Below are positions 50,237-58,655 of a stretch of 64,000 nt of DNA, piece by piece. Both the position numbers and the translations under genes were made by a program. The first letter of the stretch is position 1; each line of letters begins with the position of its first letter. The notes beneath the pieces are model-generated. The model was not told where the DNA came from. It worked only from the letters and a program-made list of their open reading frames with translations, and ran no database searches. Source of the stretch: an uncultured Eubacteriales bacterium (lineage in GTDB: Bacteria > Bacillota > Clostridia > Christensenellales > UBA1242); assembly GCA_949001935.1 (NCBI GenBank), contig CARJLX010000001.1:248001-312000 (forward strand), read 5' to 3'.

Positions 50237-52741
50237 TTGGAAAAACTTTTAATTATTGATGGAAATAGTATAGCAAATAGGGCATTTTATGCATTGCCTT
50301 ATTTGTCTAATCATAAAGGTCAAGCGTCAGGTGCTGTTTTTGGATTTGCCAATATTTTGATTAAAGTAATTCATGATTTTAATCCAACACATATTGCTGT
50401 AGCATTTGATCATGCAAGAAAAACATTCCGTAATCAAATTTATGCAGATTATAAAGGGCAACGCAAACCAACTCCGCCAGAACTTGTTTCTCAATTTCCT
50501 ATTATCAAAGAAATGTTAAATGTTATGCAGATTAAAACATTTGAATTTGAAAATATTGAAGCAGACGATATTATAGGGAGTATTTGCAACAAAACCTCTT
50601 GTGAAAAGTTGATATTGTCGGGAGATAGAGATTTGTTGCAACTTATCGACAATCGCACAACTGTGTGTTTAACTAAAAAGGGGGTGACGGAAGTTGCCTT
50701 GATGACTAAGGAAAGTTTAAAGGCAGAAAATGGTCTTGCTCCATATCAAATTATCGAACTTAAAAGTTTAATGGGCGACACGAGTGATAATATTCCAGGG
50801 GTTAAAGGTGTAGGCGAAAAAACAGCCTTATCTTTACTAGAAAAATATCAAACTTTAGAGGGTGTTTATAAAAATTTAAAAGAAATTTCTGGTAAACTTA
50901 AAGAAAAATTGATAGAAGGTGAAAGTGATGCAAAAATGAGCAAGCTTCTTGCCACCATCAAAACCGATTGTGATTTTGACTTCGATTATAATTCTTGTAA
51001 ACTTATTTTTCCTTTTGGAGAAGAAGTTCAAAAATTTTTTAGTGAAATGGATTTTTCTTCACTCTTAAAAAATCGAAATAATTTTGATGTAAATGTAAAA
51101 CTACAAGAAAAAGTTAAAGTTGAGAGGGTTGATATAGCTTGCAAAAATCAACTTGATGAAATACTTTCTTCTGTAAAAGATTATTTTTCTTTTAATTTAA
51201 AAGAAATGACTTTTGCTATTGATAATCAAAAGGAATACTTTTTAAATCAAAATTATGATATGTTTGGAAGTAGTTTAACTTTTGAAGAAGTCCTTCAAGC
51301 TTTTAAAAGCATTTTTGAAAATGATAAAATATTAAAATTGACACAACATCAAAAAGAAGATTTACATGCTTTAAATAAATTTGGAATTGCACTTAATAAT
51401 GTTTTTGATTTAGATGTTGCAAAGTATATAACTTCGGCAGGTGTAAAATCTGCAGAGAGAAATTTATCAGTTTGCGAATACAAATCTGAACAACAAAATC
51501 TTTTAAAATTGATGGAAGAACAGGGGACAATAAAAATTTATAAAGAAATTGAAATGCCCCTTGTTGAAATTTTAAAAGACATGGAAGAGTTTGGTTTCAA
51601 AATAAATGAAGGGAAACTCGACGAACTTGCATTTTACTTTAATGAAAAAATTTCAGCCATTACTAAAGCAATTTATTTTGATTCTGGTGAAGAATTTAAT
51701 ATAAATTCACCAAAGCAAGTTGCTTATATCTTGTTTGAAAAACTTGGCATAAAAGCGTTTAACAACAAAAAAGGTTCAACGAGTGTTGATGTTTTGGATG
51801 AACTTAGATATATTCCTATTGTAGACAATATTTTAAAGTATAGAAAATTATCTAAGATTATTAATTCTTACATTGATGTTTATAAACATTTATGCTCATC
51901 TAGCGGAGATATAATTCACACTACTTTCAATCAAACTTTAACAAGCACGGGAAGATTATCAAGTAGTGAGCCAAATCTTCAAACAATTCCTACGCGAGAT
52001 GAAGAGGGGCGTGAACTTCGTAAGATTTTTATCTCTAAGTTTAAAGGTGGCTCTTTGATATCTGCCGATTACAACCAAATAGAATTACGCCTGCTTGCAC
52101 ATATGTCTGGTGAAGAGGAATTAATCAAGGCTTATAAGGAAGGGCGAGATATTCATGCTTTAACGGCATCACAAATTTTTGATGTGCCATTAGACCAGGT
52201 GACTTCTTCAATGCGACGCGAAGCCAAGGCTGTTAATTTTGGAATTATCTATGGAATAAGTGACTATGGTTTGAGTCAAAATATTAAAAGTAGTCGTTCG
52301 AAGGCTAAGGCGTATATAGACTCATATTTTTCTCGTTATCCTCTTGTCAAAAAGTTTATGGATGACAATGTTGAATATGCTAAAAAGCATGGACAAGTTC
52401 AAACCATGTTTGGAAGAATTAGAAAAATACCTGAAATATCTTCTTCTAAATATCAACTTCGCACTTTTGGTGAACGTGTTGCTATGAATATGCCACTTCA
52501 AGGTTCGGCATCAGATATTATCAAACTTGCAATGCTCAAGGTTCACAAGGCAATGCTAGAAAAGGGTTTAAAGAGTCAGTTGATATTACAAATTCATGAC
52601 GAGCTTATTGTAGATGTTTGTCCAGGTGAGGAAGAGATTGCAAAAAAGATTTTAAAGCAAGAGATGGAAGGTGTAGTTTCACTTTCTATTCCTCTTGTTG
52701 TCAGTATAGGTCAGGGTAAAGACCTATATGAATGTAAGTAG
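50237..52741 (+). CDS. polA: DNA polymerase I
   Basis: 834 residues. The N-terminal 5'-nuclease domain is intact (LIIDGNSIANRAFYALP, AFDHARKTFRNQ, IEADDIIGSI, GVKGVGEKTA). The middle 3'-5' exonuclease domain is degenerate: no DxE pair is visible, as in many Firmicutes. The polymerase domain has DYNQIELRLLAHMSG (motif A), RREAKAVNFGIIYG (motif B) and QIHDELIVD (motif C). It fills gaps and removes RNA primers. The start is TTG at 50237 after AAGGAG. Confidence 0.97.
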   Translation: MEKLLIIDGNSIANRAFYALPYLSNHKGQASGAVFGFANILIKVIHDFNPTHIAVAFDHARKTFRNQIYADYKGQRKPTPPELVSQFPIIKEMLNVMQIKTFEFENIEADDIIGSICNKTSCEKLILSGDRDLLQLIDNRTTVCLTKKGVTEVALMTKESLKAENGLAPYQIIELKSLMGDTSDNIPGVKGVGEKTALSLLEKYQTLEGVYKNLKEISGKLKEKLIEGESDAKMSKLLATIKTDCDFDFDYNSCKLIFPFGEEVQKFFSEMDFSSLLKNRNNFDVNVKLQEKVKVERVDIACKNQLDEILSSVKDYFSFNLKEMTFAIDNQKEYFLNQNYDMFGSSLTFEEVLQAFKSIFENDKILKLTQHQKEDLHALNKFGIALNNVFDLDVAKYITSAGVKSAERNLSVCEYKSEQQNLLKLMEEQGTIKIYKEIEMPLVEILKDMEEFGFKINEGKLDELAFYFNEKISAITKAIYFDSGEEFNINSPKQVAYILFEKLGIKAFNNKKGSTSVDVLDELRYIPIVDNILKYRKLSKIINSYIDVYKHLCSSSGDIIHTTFNQTLTSTGRLSSSEPNLQTIPTRDEEGRELRKIFISKFKGGSLISADYNQIELRLLAHMSGEEELIKAYKEGRDIHALTASQIFDVPLDQVTSSMRREAKAVNFGIIYGISDYGLSQNIKSSRSKAKAYIDSYFSRYPLVKKFMDDNVEYAKKHGQVQTMFGRIRKIPEISSSKYQLRTFGERVAMNMPLQGSASDIIKLAMLKVHKAMLEKGLKSQLILQIHDELIVDVCPGEEEIAKKILKQEMEGVVSLSIPLVVSIGQGKDLYECK

Positions 52742-52787
52742 CGAACCAAATGTTCGACGATTAATAATATATAAAAGGAAAAAACTA

Positions 52788-53453
52788 ATGAAAACTAAAC
52801 TTGCAATTTTTGATTTTGATGGAACTTTAACCAAATCTAATAAGGGTGGTAATTGCTGGCGTTATGTCTGGGAAGATATTAATGCTGTTGAGGTTGATGA
52901 TAAACTTTACAAAGAATTCAAAGAAGGCAGATTTGATAGCCATGTGTGGGCTTCAAAAGTTACTGAAGAATTCAGGAAAAGAGGTGTAAAAAAGTCTACT
53001 ATTCAACGACTTTCAAATAATATTAATATTCGTGACGGAGTTGAAGAAACTTTTGCTTTTCTTAAAAGTCAAGGTGTAAAAATTTATGTACTTTCTGGTG
53101 GAATCAAATCTATGATAGAGTATAGTTTAAAAAATTCTATATCTTATATAACAAATATTGAAGCTGAAGATCTTAGTTATGATTCAAATGATCTTGTAAA
53201 TGGAGTTATACATTTAGATCACGATACTGAAAATAAAAAAGAATTTATAACAAAAATTATTAAGAAAAATAATTTGATGCCAGAGCAAGTTTTTTTTATG
53301 GGAAATGCTGATAATGATGAATCTGCTCATCAAGCAGGTGTTAAAACTTTATGTGTAAATCCTGATAATACAAATCCATATGATAAGAATTATTGGGATC
53401 ATTATATTGAGAATATACAAAATTTAAAAGAAATCTTGCCTTTTATCGATTAA
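52788..53453 (+). CDS. HAD-IB phosphatase, SerB-like
   Basis: 222 residues. Motif I FDFDGTLT (residues ~7-14), motif II YVLSGGIKSM, Lys in TENKKEF, and motif III/IV FFMGNADNDESAHQAG. The layout matches subclass IB, the phosphoserine-phosphatase-like group, but substrate choice cannot be read from the sequence. ATG 52788 follows AAAGGAAAAAACTA. It is close behind polA (46 bases) and may share its transcript. Confidence 0.75.
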   Translation: MKTKLAIFDFDGTLTKSNKGGNCWRYVWEDINAVEVDDKLYKEFKEGRFDSHVWASKVTEEFRKRGVKKSTIQRLSNNINIRDGVEETFAFLKSQGVKIYVLSGGIKSMIEYSLKNSISYITNIEAEDLSYDSNDLVNGVIHLDHDTENKKEFITKIIKKNNLMPEQVFFMGNADNDESAHQAGVKTLCVNPDNTNPYDKNYWDHYIENIQNLKEILPFID

Positions 53454-53467
53454 TTTGTAAAATTCGT

Positions 53468-53497
53468 TTGACTTAAAGCTAATAAATAGGCTATACT
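53468..53497 (+). promoter_or_regulatory. Promoter of ruvX, short leader
   Basis: TTGACT (53468-53473), 18-base spacer, TATACT (53492-53497). Predicted start ~53504, about nine bases before ATG 53513; GAAGGA abuts the ATG and is too close to be a normal Shine-Dalgarno site. Confidence 0.7.
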
Positions 53498-53512
53498 CAA
53501 AATGGTGAAGGA

Positions 53513-53932
53513 ATGCAATATAAGAGATTGATGGGTATTGATTATGGCGATAAGCGTGTTGGAATAGCTCTTTCTGACGCACTTTGCATAATTTCTTCTG
53601 CTTATGAAGTTTATCAAAGCAAGGGAGAAGATGACGCATTAGAACATATCGCTAAGCTTGTGAAAGATTATAATGTTTCTGATATCGCTTTTGGACTTCC
53701 GTTAAATATGGATGGAAGCGAAGGCGAGCGGGCAGTTATTCACAGAGCTATTGGTCAAAAACTTGAACAAATCTCTGGTGCAAAAGTTCATTTTATTGAT
53801 GAGCGTTTAACTTCCGCTGAAGCCGAAGATTATCTTCGTGAGGCAAGAGTGAAGTGGGAAGATCGCAAAAAAGTTATTGATAAAATCTCTGCTCAAATTA
53901 TATTGCAAACTTACATGAATTCAAGAAAATAA
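53513..53932 (+). CDS. ruvX: Holliday junction resolvase-like RuvX (YqgF)
   Basis: 139 residues, RNase H-like fold nuclease implicated in rRNA maturation or recombination. GIDYGDKRVGIALSD is the first catalytic motif (Asp at ~residue 9), FGLPLNMDGSEG and HFIDERLTSAEAE are the next, and the C-terminal DKISAQIILQTY supplies the last Asp. It is followed 16 bases on by the DUF1292 gene, a common Firmicute pair (yrrK-yrzB in B. subtilis). A second possible start is Met7. Confidence 0.92.
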   Translation: MQYKRLMGIDYGDKRVGIALSDALCIISSAYEVYQSKGEDDALEHIAKLVKDYNVSDIAFGLPLNMDGSEGERAVIHRAIGQKLEQISGAKVHFIDERLTSAEAEDYLREARVKWEDRKKVIDKISAQIILQTYMNSRK

Positions 53933-53948
53933 AAGGGGAAATTTAGGT

Positions 53949-54416
53949 ATGAGTGAAAAGAAAGTTTCAAAAAAGGTTGAAGAACAAAAGCCAGTTGATT
54001 TATTGGATGTTCTTCTTGATAAGGACAATAAAGACCCTATCGTATTAATGGATGAAAAAGGTAGACAAATCTCTTTTGAGCAAGTTGCTATTATTCCTTA
54101 CGAAATTAAGGGCGAAAAGGTTTTATATGTAGTTTTAAAACCAATCGACAAGATTGATGGAATTGCTGATGACGAAGCAGTTGTATTCCTTGTTGATCAA
54201 GACAAAAATGGCAATACTATTTTAAGAGTTGAAGAGGATGAAGAAGTTGCAATTGCTGTTTTCGACAAATACTATGACCTTCTTGAAGAAGCAAGAGGTA
54301 AAGCTAAGAAAACGACTACTGCCAAAAAAGCAACTGCAACAAAAGCAGCTCCAAAAACAACAAAAACTCCAGCTAAAACAACAACTAAAGTTGCTGGAAA
54401 AAAGACTACAAAATAA
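53949..54416 (+). CDS. DUF1292 protein with Lys/Thr/Ala-rich tail
   Basis: 155 residues. Residues ~25-105 match the DUF1292 (YrzB) family: DPIVLMDEKGRQISFEQVAIIPYE and VFLVDQDKNGNTILRVEEDEEV. The last ~45 residues are a low-complexity Lys-Thr-Ala tail (KKTTTAKKATATKAA...), histone-H1-like and unlike the short acidic ends usual in the family. The function of the domain is unknown. Operon with ruvX. Terminator follows. Confidence 0.85.
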   Translation: MSEKKVSKKVEEQKPVDLLDVLLDKDNKDPIVLMDEKGRQISFEQVAIIPYEIKGEKVLYVVLKPIDKIDGIADDEAVVFLVDQDKNGNTILRVEEDEEVAIAVFDKYYDLLEEARGKAKKTTTAKKATATKAAPKTTKTPAKTTTKVAGKKTTK

Positions 54417-54425
54417 TTGGAAACT

Positions 54426-54456
54426 AAAAAAGAGTGATATTAATCACTCTTTTTTG
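54426..54456 (+). terminator. Terminator after the DUF1292 gene
   Basis: AAAAAAGAGTGAT / ATCACTCTTTTTT around ATTA. Confidence 0.92.
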
Positions 54457-54472
54457 AAAACTATAGAAAATA

Positions 54473-54607
54473 CTATTTAGATGCCTTAGATTTTGTGCTG
54501 CTGCAACCTTTTGTTGAGCAAGCCTTAGTTGCTTCTGATGAAGCTTCTACATTTGTCTTAGACTTTCTTGTACAGTTCTTTTCCTTTTTGGCTTTTCTAC
54601 CAAACAT
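54473..54607 (-). CDS. 44-residue Lys/Ser/Cys-rich protein
   Basis: A short gene with a very strong ribosome site (CAGGAGGTGAAAACT before the ATG). The product starts MFGRKAKKEKNCTRKSKTN and has three Cys (positions 12, 30 and 35), many Lys and Ser, no hydrophobic segment. No family recognised. It could be a small spore-associated or nucleic-acid-binding protein. Codon structure and the RBS make it credible despite its size. A palindrome AAGGTTA/TAACCTT (54628-54645) lies upstream. Confidence 0.65.
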   Translation of the reverse strand: MFGRKAKKEKNCTRKSKTNVEASSEATKACSTKGCSSTKSKASK

Positions 54608-54627
54608 AGTTTTCACCTCCTGTTTCC

Positions 54628-54645
54628 AAGGTTATACTTAACCTT
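54628..54645. promoter_or_regulatory. Palindrome upstream of the 44-residue gene
   Basis: AAGGTTA (54628-54634) and TAACCTT (54639-54645), 7-bp arms, 4-base centre. Either an operator or a leader hairpin ahead of the RBS. Confidence 0.4.
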
Positions 54646-54703
54646 GTATTAATAGGGTTTGCAAAATATTGAAAATTATACTATATAGATAAAAATTTGA
54701 TAA

Positions 54704-54748
54704 ATAAAAAGATATATTTTTTAAGTAAAATCTTTATAAATATATCTT
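54704..54748 (-). terminator. Terminator of ytxC
   Basis: Arms 54709-54719 and 54738-54748 (AAGATATATTT / AAATATATCTT), with a U-run on the minus strand, just beyond the ytxC stop. Confidence 0.7.
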
Positions 54749-54754
54749 ATTTTT

Positions 54755-55534
54755 TTAATGTTTATTCAATCGTTGTAAAGCACTGTTGCCAATTGTCGTC
54801 ACATTTATTCTTTCAACAAAAATTTTCTCAAGAAGGGTAGTGGCATTGTTGTCTGTGTGGCGATAAAGATTTATTTTTTGTGGTGAAAGATCAATAATAG
54901 AAGAAATCAATCCTTCTTCATTAAGTATTTTATTTTTATAATCTTCACTATAAACATCATCATTGCCAAAATATAATTTATAGCCATCCTGCTCTTCAAT
55001 TATGTCGACTTCGCCACCGCAAATATCAAGATTGTCTATCAAAAACTTTAATAAGTCTAAAAAACTATCGTTGGACATTAAATAGTCACGATTTTCATTT
55101 GCAAGCCCAACAAGTTCTGTCCATTTTGATTTTAAACCAGAAAGTTTAAAATCATAAAAAGATTCTAAATATAAGTTATTGTTCAAAGAAAGGTTTTTTT
55201 GAATTATATAATAATCTGTTTCACGATCAAAGTTAAGCAGTGCTTTTTGAAATGCTAAAATTCCAATTTTATCATGACGGGGAAGAATAAGGTTTTGTGC
55301 TAAGAATTCACTTTTATAATAACTACAAATTGTTTGAGTTATTATTTTTGATAAAAATGCTTTATAATCATCTTTTAAATCATTTTTAACACCAATCAAA
55401 ATACAGATAAACCCTCGTTCTTCATGAGATGTTACAACTCCGCCAATTTCAGCAGAGAACTCTTTGATTTTTAGATATAAACTTCTGGCTAGATTAAAGT
55501 TTTCTGCTCTTAAATTTAAGGAAAACTCCCACAT
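54755..55534 (-). CDS. ytxC: Sporulation protein YtxC-like
   Basis: 259 residues, cytoplasmic. The C-terminal half with LESFYDFKLSGLKSKWTELVGLANEN and DLLKFLIDNLD resembles the YtxC family, which is conserved in spore formers and often near thrS, as here. The exact role of YtxC is not established. The N-terminal half is variable. The ATG at 55534 follows AAGGAGTTTTTT; a longer frame to 55552 covers that site. Confidence 0.7.
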   Translation of the reverse strand: MWEFSLNLRAENFNLARSLYLKIKEFSAEIGGVVTSHEERGFICILIGVKNDLKDDYKAFLSKIITQTICSYYKSEFLAQNLILPRHDKIGILAFQKALLNFDRETDYYIIQKNLSLNNNLYLESFYDFKLSGLKSKWTELVGLANENRDYLMSNDSFLDLLKFLIDNLDICGGEVDIIEEQDGYKLYFGNDDVYSEDYKNKILNEEGLISSIIDLSPQKINLYRHTDNNATTLLEKIFVERINVTTIGNSALQRLNKH

Positions 55535-55622
55535 AAAAAACTCCTTACGCAAACTATTTTATGCAACAGTAAAAAAAATACTCTAAAAAGAGTGATTAAA
55601 ATTTAAAATTTAAGTAAATAAT

Positions 55623-55651
55623 TTGACAAAAAATAGAAAAAAAGCCATAAT
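55623..55651 (+). promoter_or_regulatory. Promoter placing the transcript start on the ATG at 55658
   Basis: TTGACA (55623-55628), 17-base spacer, CATAAT (55646-55651). The base 7 nt on is 55658, the A of the start codon. A TATAAT at 55651-55656 is too far (22 bases) from the -35. Confidence 0.75.
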
Positions 55652-55657
55652 ATAATC

Positions 55658-56359
55658 ATGAAAAAGATTTTTAATAAAAATTTATTAGCTCTTTTTGCAC
55701 TTTTCCTAGTGCCTTTGTTTTTATTGTCTGCTTGTAATGAAGTCAATTATTTTAATATTGAAGTTTATTCAAGTGCAGGGCATAGTATTGTTGTTGGACC
55801 AAATAAAACTTCAAACATAGCAGAAGGAACTGAGGTTGAACTTACTGCATCTGCAGGAAGAGAACATGATTTTATTTGTTGGATTAAAAACTCTAATCAA
55901 GTTGTTTCTATTGAAGAAAATTATAAGTTTAATGTGAATGCCGAGACTGCTGGAACATATATAGGTCTATTTAGTGAAAGTGAAGCAAGATATATGCAAT
56001 ATGTTGCATTAACTGGAGTTTCGGTTGATCTTGGAATAACTCAATTAAATGCAAGAATAAAAATGAGTTTGAATCAAGATGTAGAACAACTTCTATATAG
56101 TGGAGAAGTTTCAAATCAAACAGTTTCCATTTATAATGGAAGAGTGTTCTCAATATTAAATGAAGATATGATTGTATTTTCAGTTGAAGTAGATTATTAT
56201 CAAGATGAAATTCTTGAGGTTGAAAAATTTGATGAAATTCTTCTTTCAAAAATAGATTTTGTTGATGAGAAGATAGAAATTAAAGACAAAAGCAATACTA
56301 TCACTTTGACTTTTGAGAAAATGACAAAAGAACTTGCTTCATCAAATTTTAATAAATAA
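55658..56359 (+). CDS. Putative lipoprotein, unknown function
   Basis: 233 residues. Signal peptide with lipobox LLSAC (Cys ~26). After it comes a ~75-residue segment typical of the Listeria/bacterial repeat type (SIVVGPNKTSNIAEGTEVELTASAGREHDFICWI), a beta-sandwich often found in surface proteins, then a beta-rich region of unknown kind. No Shine-Dalgarno sequence; predicted leaderless. It lies divergently from ytxC. Confidence 0.72.
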   Translation: MKKIFNKNLLALFALFLVPLFLLSACNEVNYFNIEVYSSAGHSIVVGPNKTSNIAEGTEVELTASAGREHDFICWIKNSNQVVSIEENYKFNVNAETAGTYIGLFSESEARYMQYVALTGVSVDLGITQLNARIKMSLNQDVEQLLYSGEVSNQTVSIYNGRVFSILNEDMIVFSVEVDYYQDEILEVEKFDEILLSKIDFVDEKIEIKDKSNTITLTFEKMTKELASSNFNK

Positions 56360-56372
56360 ATCAAAAAAATAG

Positions 56373-56401
56373 TTGACAAATTCTTAATAAAAGTCTACAA
56401 T
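56373..56401 (+). promoter_or_regulatory. Promoter of the thrS T-box transcript
   Basis: TTGACA (56373-56378), 17-base spacer, TACAAT (56396-56401); predicted start ~56408. Confidence 0.85.
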
Positions 56402-56407
56402 GTAATT

Positions 56408-56628
56408 ATTAAATGGCTTTGAGTTTAAGACAAGTAGTATTTATTTGATGTGTCCAGAGAAAGGGTGGTTGGTGAAAACCCTAAACTAGAATTTATATGA
56501 AACCACTTGAATGATGAAAAAGTTTTTAATTAAATGAGTGGTTGATTATTTCAACAAGTAAGGTGGAACCGCGGTTTTGATTGATCGTCCTTAAAGCGTT
56601 TTTATGCTTTAAGGATTTTATTTTTTTA
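56408..56628 (+). ncRNA. T-box riboswitch controlling thrS
   Basis: A tRNA-sensing leader. The 5' AGAGA...GGTTGGTGAAAACC Stem I features are at ~56456-56480. The specifier context is ATGAA-ACC-ACTTGAA, with ACC (56502-56504), a Thr codon matching the downstream gene. The T-box AAGGTGGAACCGCGG is at 56560-56574; its TGGA would pair with tRNA ending UCCA. The terminator is TCCTTAAAGC (56588-56597) / GCTTTAAGGA (56606-56615) plus T-run. Uncharged tRNA-Thr should favour readthrough into thrS. Confidence 0.95.
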
Positions 56629-56672
56629 GGACTAACTCTGGTAGACTTTTTTAGACTTAAAGCAAAGTTTGG

Positions 56673-56741
56673 TTTTACTTTCCCGTTGGGGAAATAAAAG
56701 TAAAAGGTTTCTTTTGTTTCTTTTCTTTTAAAGAAAAGAAA
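56673..56741 (-). repeat. Composite intergenic hairpin repeat, copy 8
   Basis: Hairpin B: TTTTACTTT (56673-56681) / AAAGTAAAA (56697-56705). Linker GGTTTCTTTTG (56706-56716). Palindrome A: TTTCTTTTCTTT (56717-56728) / AAAGAAAAGAAA (56730-56741). It lies between the T-box terminator and the thrS start, so it would be part of the thrS mRNA leader. Confidence 0.78.
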
Positions 56742-56762
56742 GAGAATAAAAGGAGAGTAATT

Positions 56763-58496
56763 ATGAAAAAAGAATTGGATGAAAATTTGCAAAAGGCAAG
56801 ACATAGTATGGCACATGTTTTGGCAAAAGCTTTGGTGGAGTTGTATCCACAAACAAAACTCACAATTGGTCCTTCAATTGATGATGGCTTTTATTATGAT
56901 GTTGATTTGGATGAACAATTAACTCCAGATCACTTTGATTCTATTGAAAAGAAGATGAAGGAAATTCTAAATAAAGGTGAAAGTTTTGAAAGAAAAGAGG
57001 TTTCAAAACAAGAAGCTTTAAACCTATTCAAAGGGAATGAGTATAAAACCGAGATTATTAATGAACTTCCAGAAGATGCAACAATCACTTTATATTATAC
57101 AGGGGATGACTTTTTTGACCTTTGCCGTGGTCCTCATGTTGAAAGCACAAGAAATCTTCAAAACTTTGGTTTTAAAATCCATAGTGTGAATGGTGCTTAC
57201 TGGCGAGGTGACGAAAAAAATAAAATGCTTCAACGCGTTTATGTTTGGGCGTTTAAGACAAAGAAAGAGCTGGCTGATCATATCACAATGCTGGAAGAGG
57301 CAAAGAAGAGAGATAATCGTAAGCTTGGCAAAGAACTTGGACTCTTTATGCTTTCACCAGAAGGCCCAGGGTTTCCTTTCTATCTTCCAAACGGAATGAT
57401 TGTAAGAAATAATCTTATTGATTATTGGCATAGAATCCATGAAAAAGCTGGCTATAAAGAAGTTATGACGCCTATTATGCTTTCTCGTCATCTTTGGGAA
57501 ACTTCTGGTCACTGGGATCACTATAAAGCAAATATGTATACAACAAAGATAGATGATGTTGATTTTGCAATTAAACCTATGAATTGTCCAGGTGGAATTT
57601 TAGTATATAAAAATTCTCCACATTCATATAGGGATTTACCTTTAAGGGTTGGCGAACTTGGTCTTGTACATCGTCATGAAAAGTCTGGCGAACTTGGCGG
57701 TCTTATGAGAGTTAGATGTTTCACTCAAGATGATGCTCATATCTTTATGACTCCAGCTCAAATCAAGGATGAGATTAAGGAGGTTGTTTCACTTATAGAT
57801 AGTGTTTATAAGGTTTTCAATTTCACATATCATGTTGAACTTTCAACTCGTCCAGAAAATAGTATGGGTAGTGATGAAGATTGGAATCTTGCTACAGACG
57901 CACTTAGGGGGGCATTGGATGACCTTGGACTTGATTATGTAGTAAATGAGGGAGATGGTGCATTCTATGGTCCTAAAATTGATTTCCATCTTAATGATGC
58001 TATTGGCAGAACTTGGCAATGTGGAACAATTCAACTTGATTTCCAACTTCCTCAACGCTTTGAACTTGAATATACTGGTGAAGATGGAGAAAAACATAGA
58101 CCAATCATGATACACCGTGTTATCTATGGGTCAATTGATAGGTTTATGGGAATTTTAATTGAACACTTTGCTGGGGCTTTCCCACTTTGGCTTGCTCCTG
58201 AACAGGTTAGAGTTTTAACTTTGGCAGATAGAAATAACGATTATGCTTTAGCTATTCAAAATACTTTAAGAGATAAAGGTATTAGAGCCGAGGTAGATCT
58301 TCGAAACGAGAAGATTGGATTTAAGATTAGAGAAGCTCTTTCAATGAAAGTACCTTATCTTATCATTGTTGGTGATGGCGAAGAAAATTCTAATACAATT
58401 TCTATTCGTGGACGAGGAAACGAGAATAAATCTGGGCTAAATTTAGCCGAATTTGTCGAAAGGCTTGAGGAAGAAATAAAAACTAAGAAAATATAA
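56763..58496 (+). CDS. thrS: Threonyl-tRNA synthetase without TGS domain
   Basis: 577 residues against ~640 usual. The protein starts at the editing domain (RHSMAHVLAKALVELYP and FYYDVDLDEQLTP), with HxxxH and the later RGPHVEST Cys-His site (DLCRGPHVE). The class II catalytic core has MNCPGGILVYKN, a RVGELGLVHRHEKSGELGGL motif and IIHR-type GxxR end (IMIHRVIYGSIDRFMGILIEHF). The anticodon-binding domain closes it. The N-terminal TGS domain is absent. RBS AAAGGAGAG. Expression is controlled by the T-box at 56408. Confidence 0.95.
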   Translation: MKKELDENLQKARHSMAHVLAKALVELYPQTKLTIGPSIDDGFYYDVDLDEQLTPDHFDSIEKKMKEILNKGESFERKEVSKQEALNLFKGNEYKTEIINELPEDATITLYYTGDDFFDLCRGPHVESTRNLQNFGFKIHSVNGAYWRGDEKNKMLQRVYVWAFKTKKELADHITMLEEAKKRDNRKLGKELGLFMLSPEGPGFPFYLPNGMIVRNNLIDYWHRIHEKAGYKEVMTPIMLSRHLWETSGHWDHYKANMYTTKIDDVDFAIKPMNCPGGILVYKNSPHSYRDLPLRVGELGLVHRHEKSGELGGLMRVRCFTQDDAHIFMTPAQIKDEIKEVVSLIDSVYKVFNFTYHVELSTRPENSMGSDEDWNLATDALRGALDDLGLDYVVNEGDGAFYGPKIDFHLNDAIGRTWQCGTIQLDFQLPQRFELEYTGEDGEKHRPIMIHRVIYGSIDRFMGILIEHFAGAFPLWLAPEQVRVLTLADRNNDYALAIQNTLRDKGIRAEVDLRNEKIGFKIREALSMKVPYLIIVGDGEENSNTISIRGRGNENKSGLNLAEFVERLEEEIKTKKI

Positions 58497-58550
58497 TAGA
58501 TTTTATTTGGTTAAATACTTGATTATATGTTAATATTAGGAGGTATAAAA

Positions 58551-58622
58551 ATGAGCGGTTGGATTATGCTCCCTGCGATTATTATTATTGCCTTTCTGTT
58601 CATTTTTATTGGGAAAAAGTAA
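58551..58622 (+). CDS. 23-residue membrane peptide
   Basis: MSGWIMLPAIIIIAFLFIFIG plus two Lys. The RBS AGGAGG is six bases before the ATG. A single transmembrane helix with a basic end. It lies between thrS and yajC. Too short for family assignment, but ribosome site and composition are convincing. Confidence 0.55.
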   Translation: MSGWIMLPAIIIIAFLFIFIGKK

Positions 58623-58655
58623 TATTTCATTAAAAATTATTAGGAGGTTTAAAAT

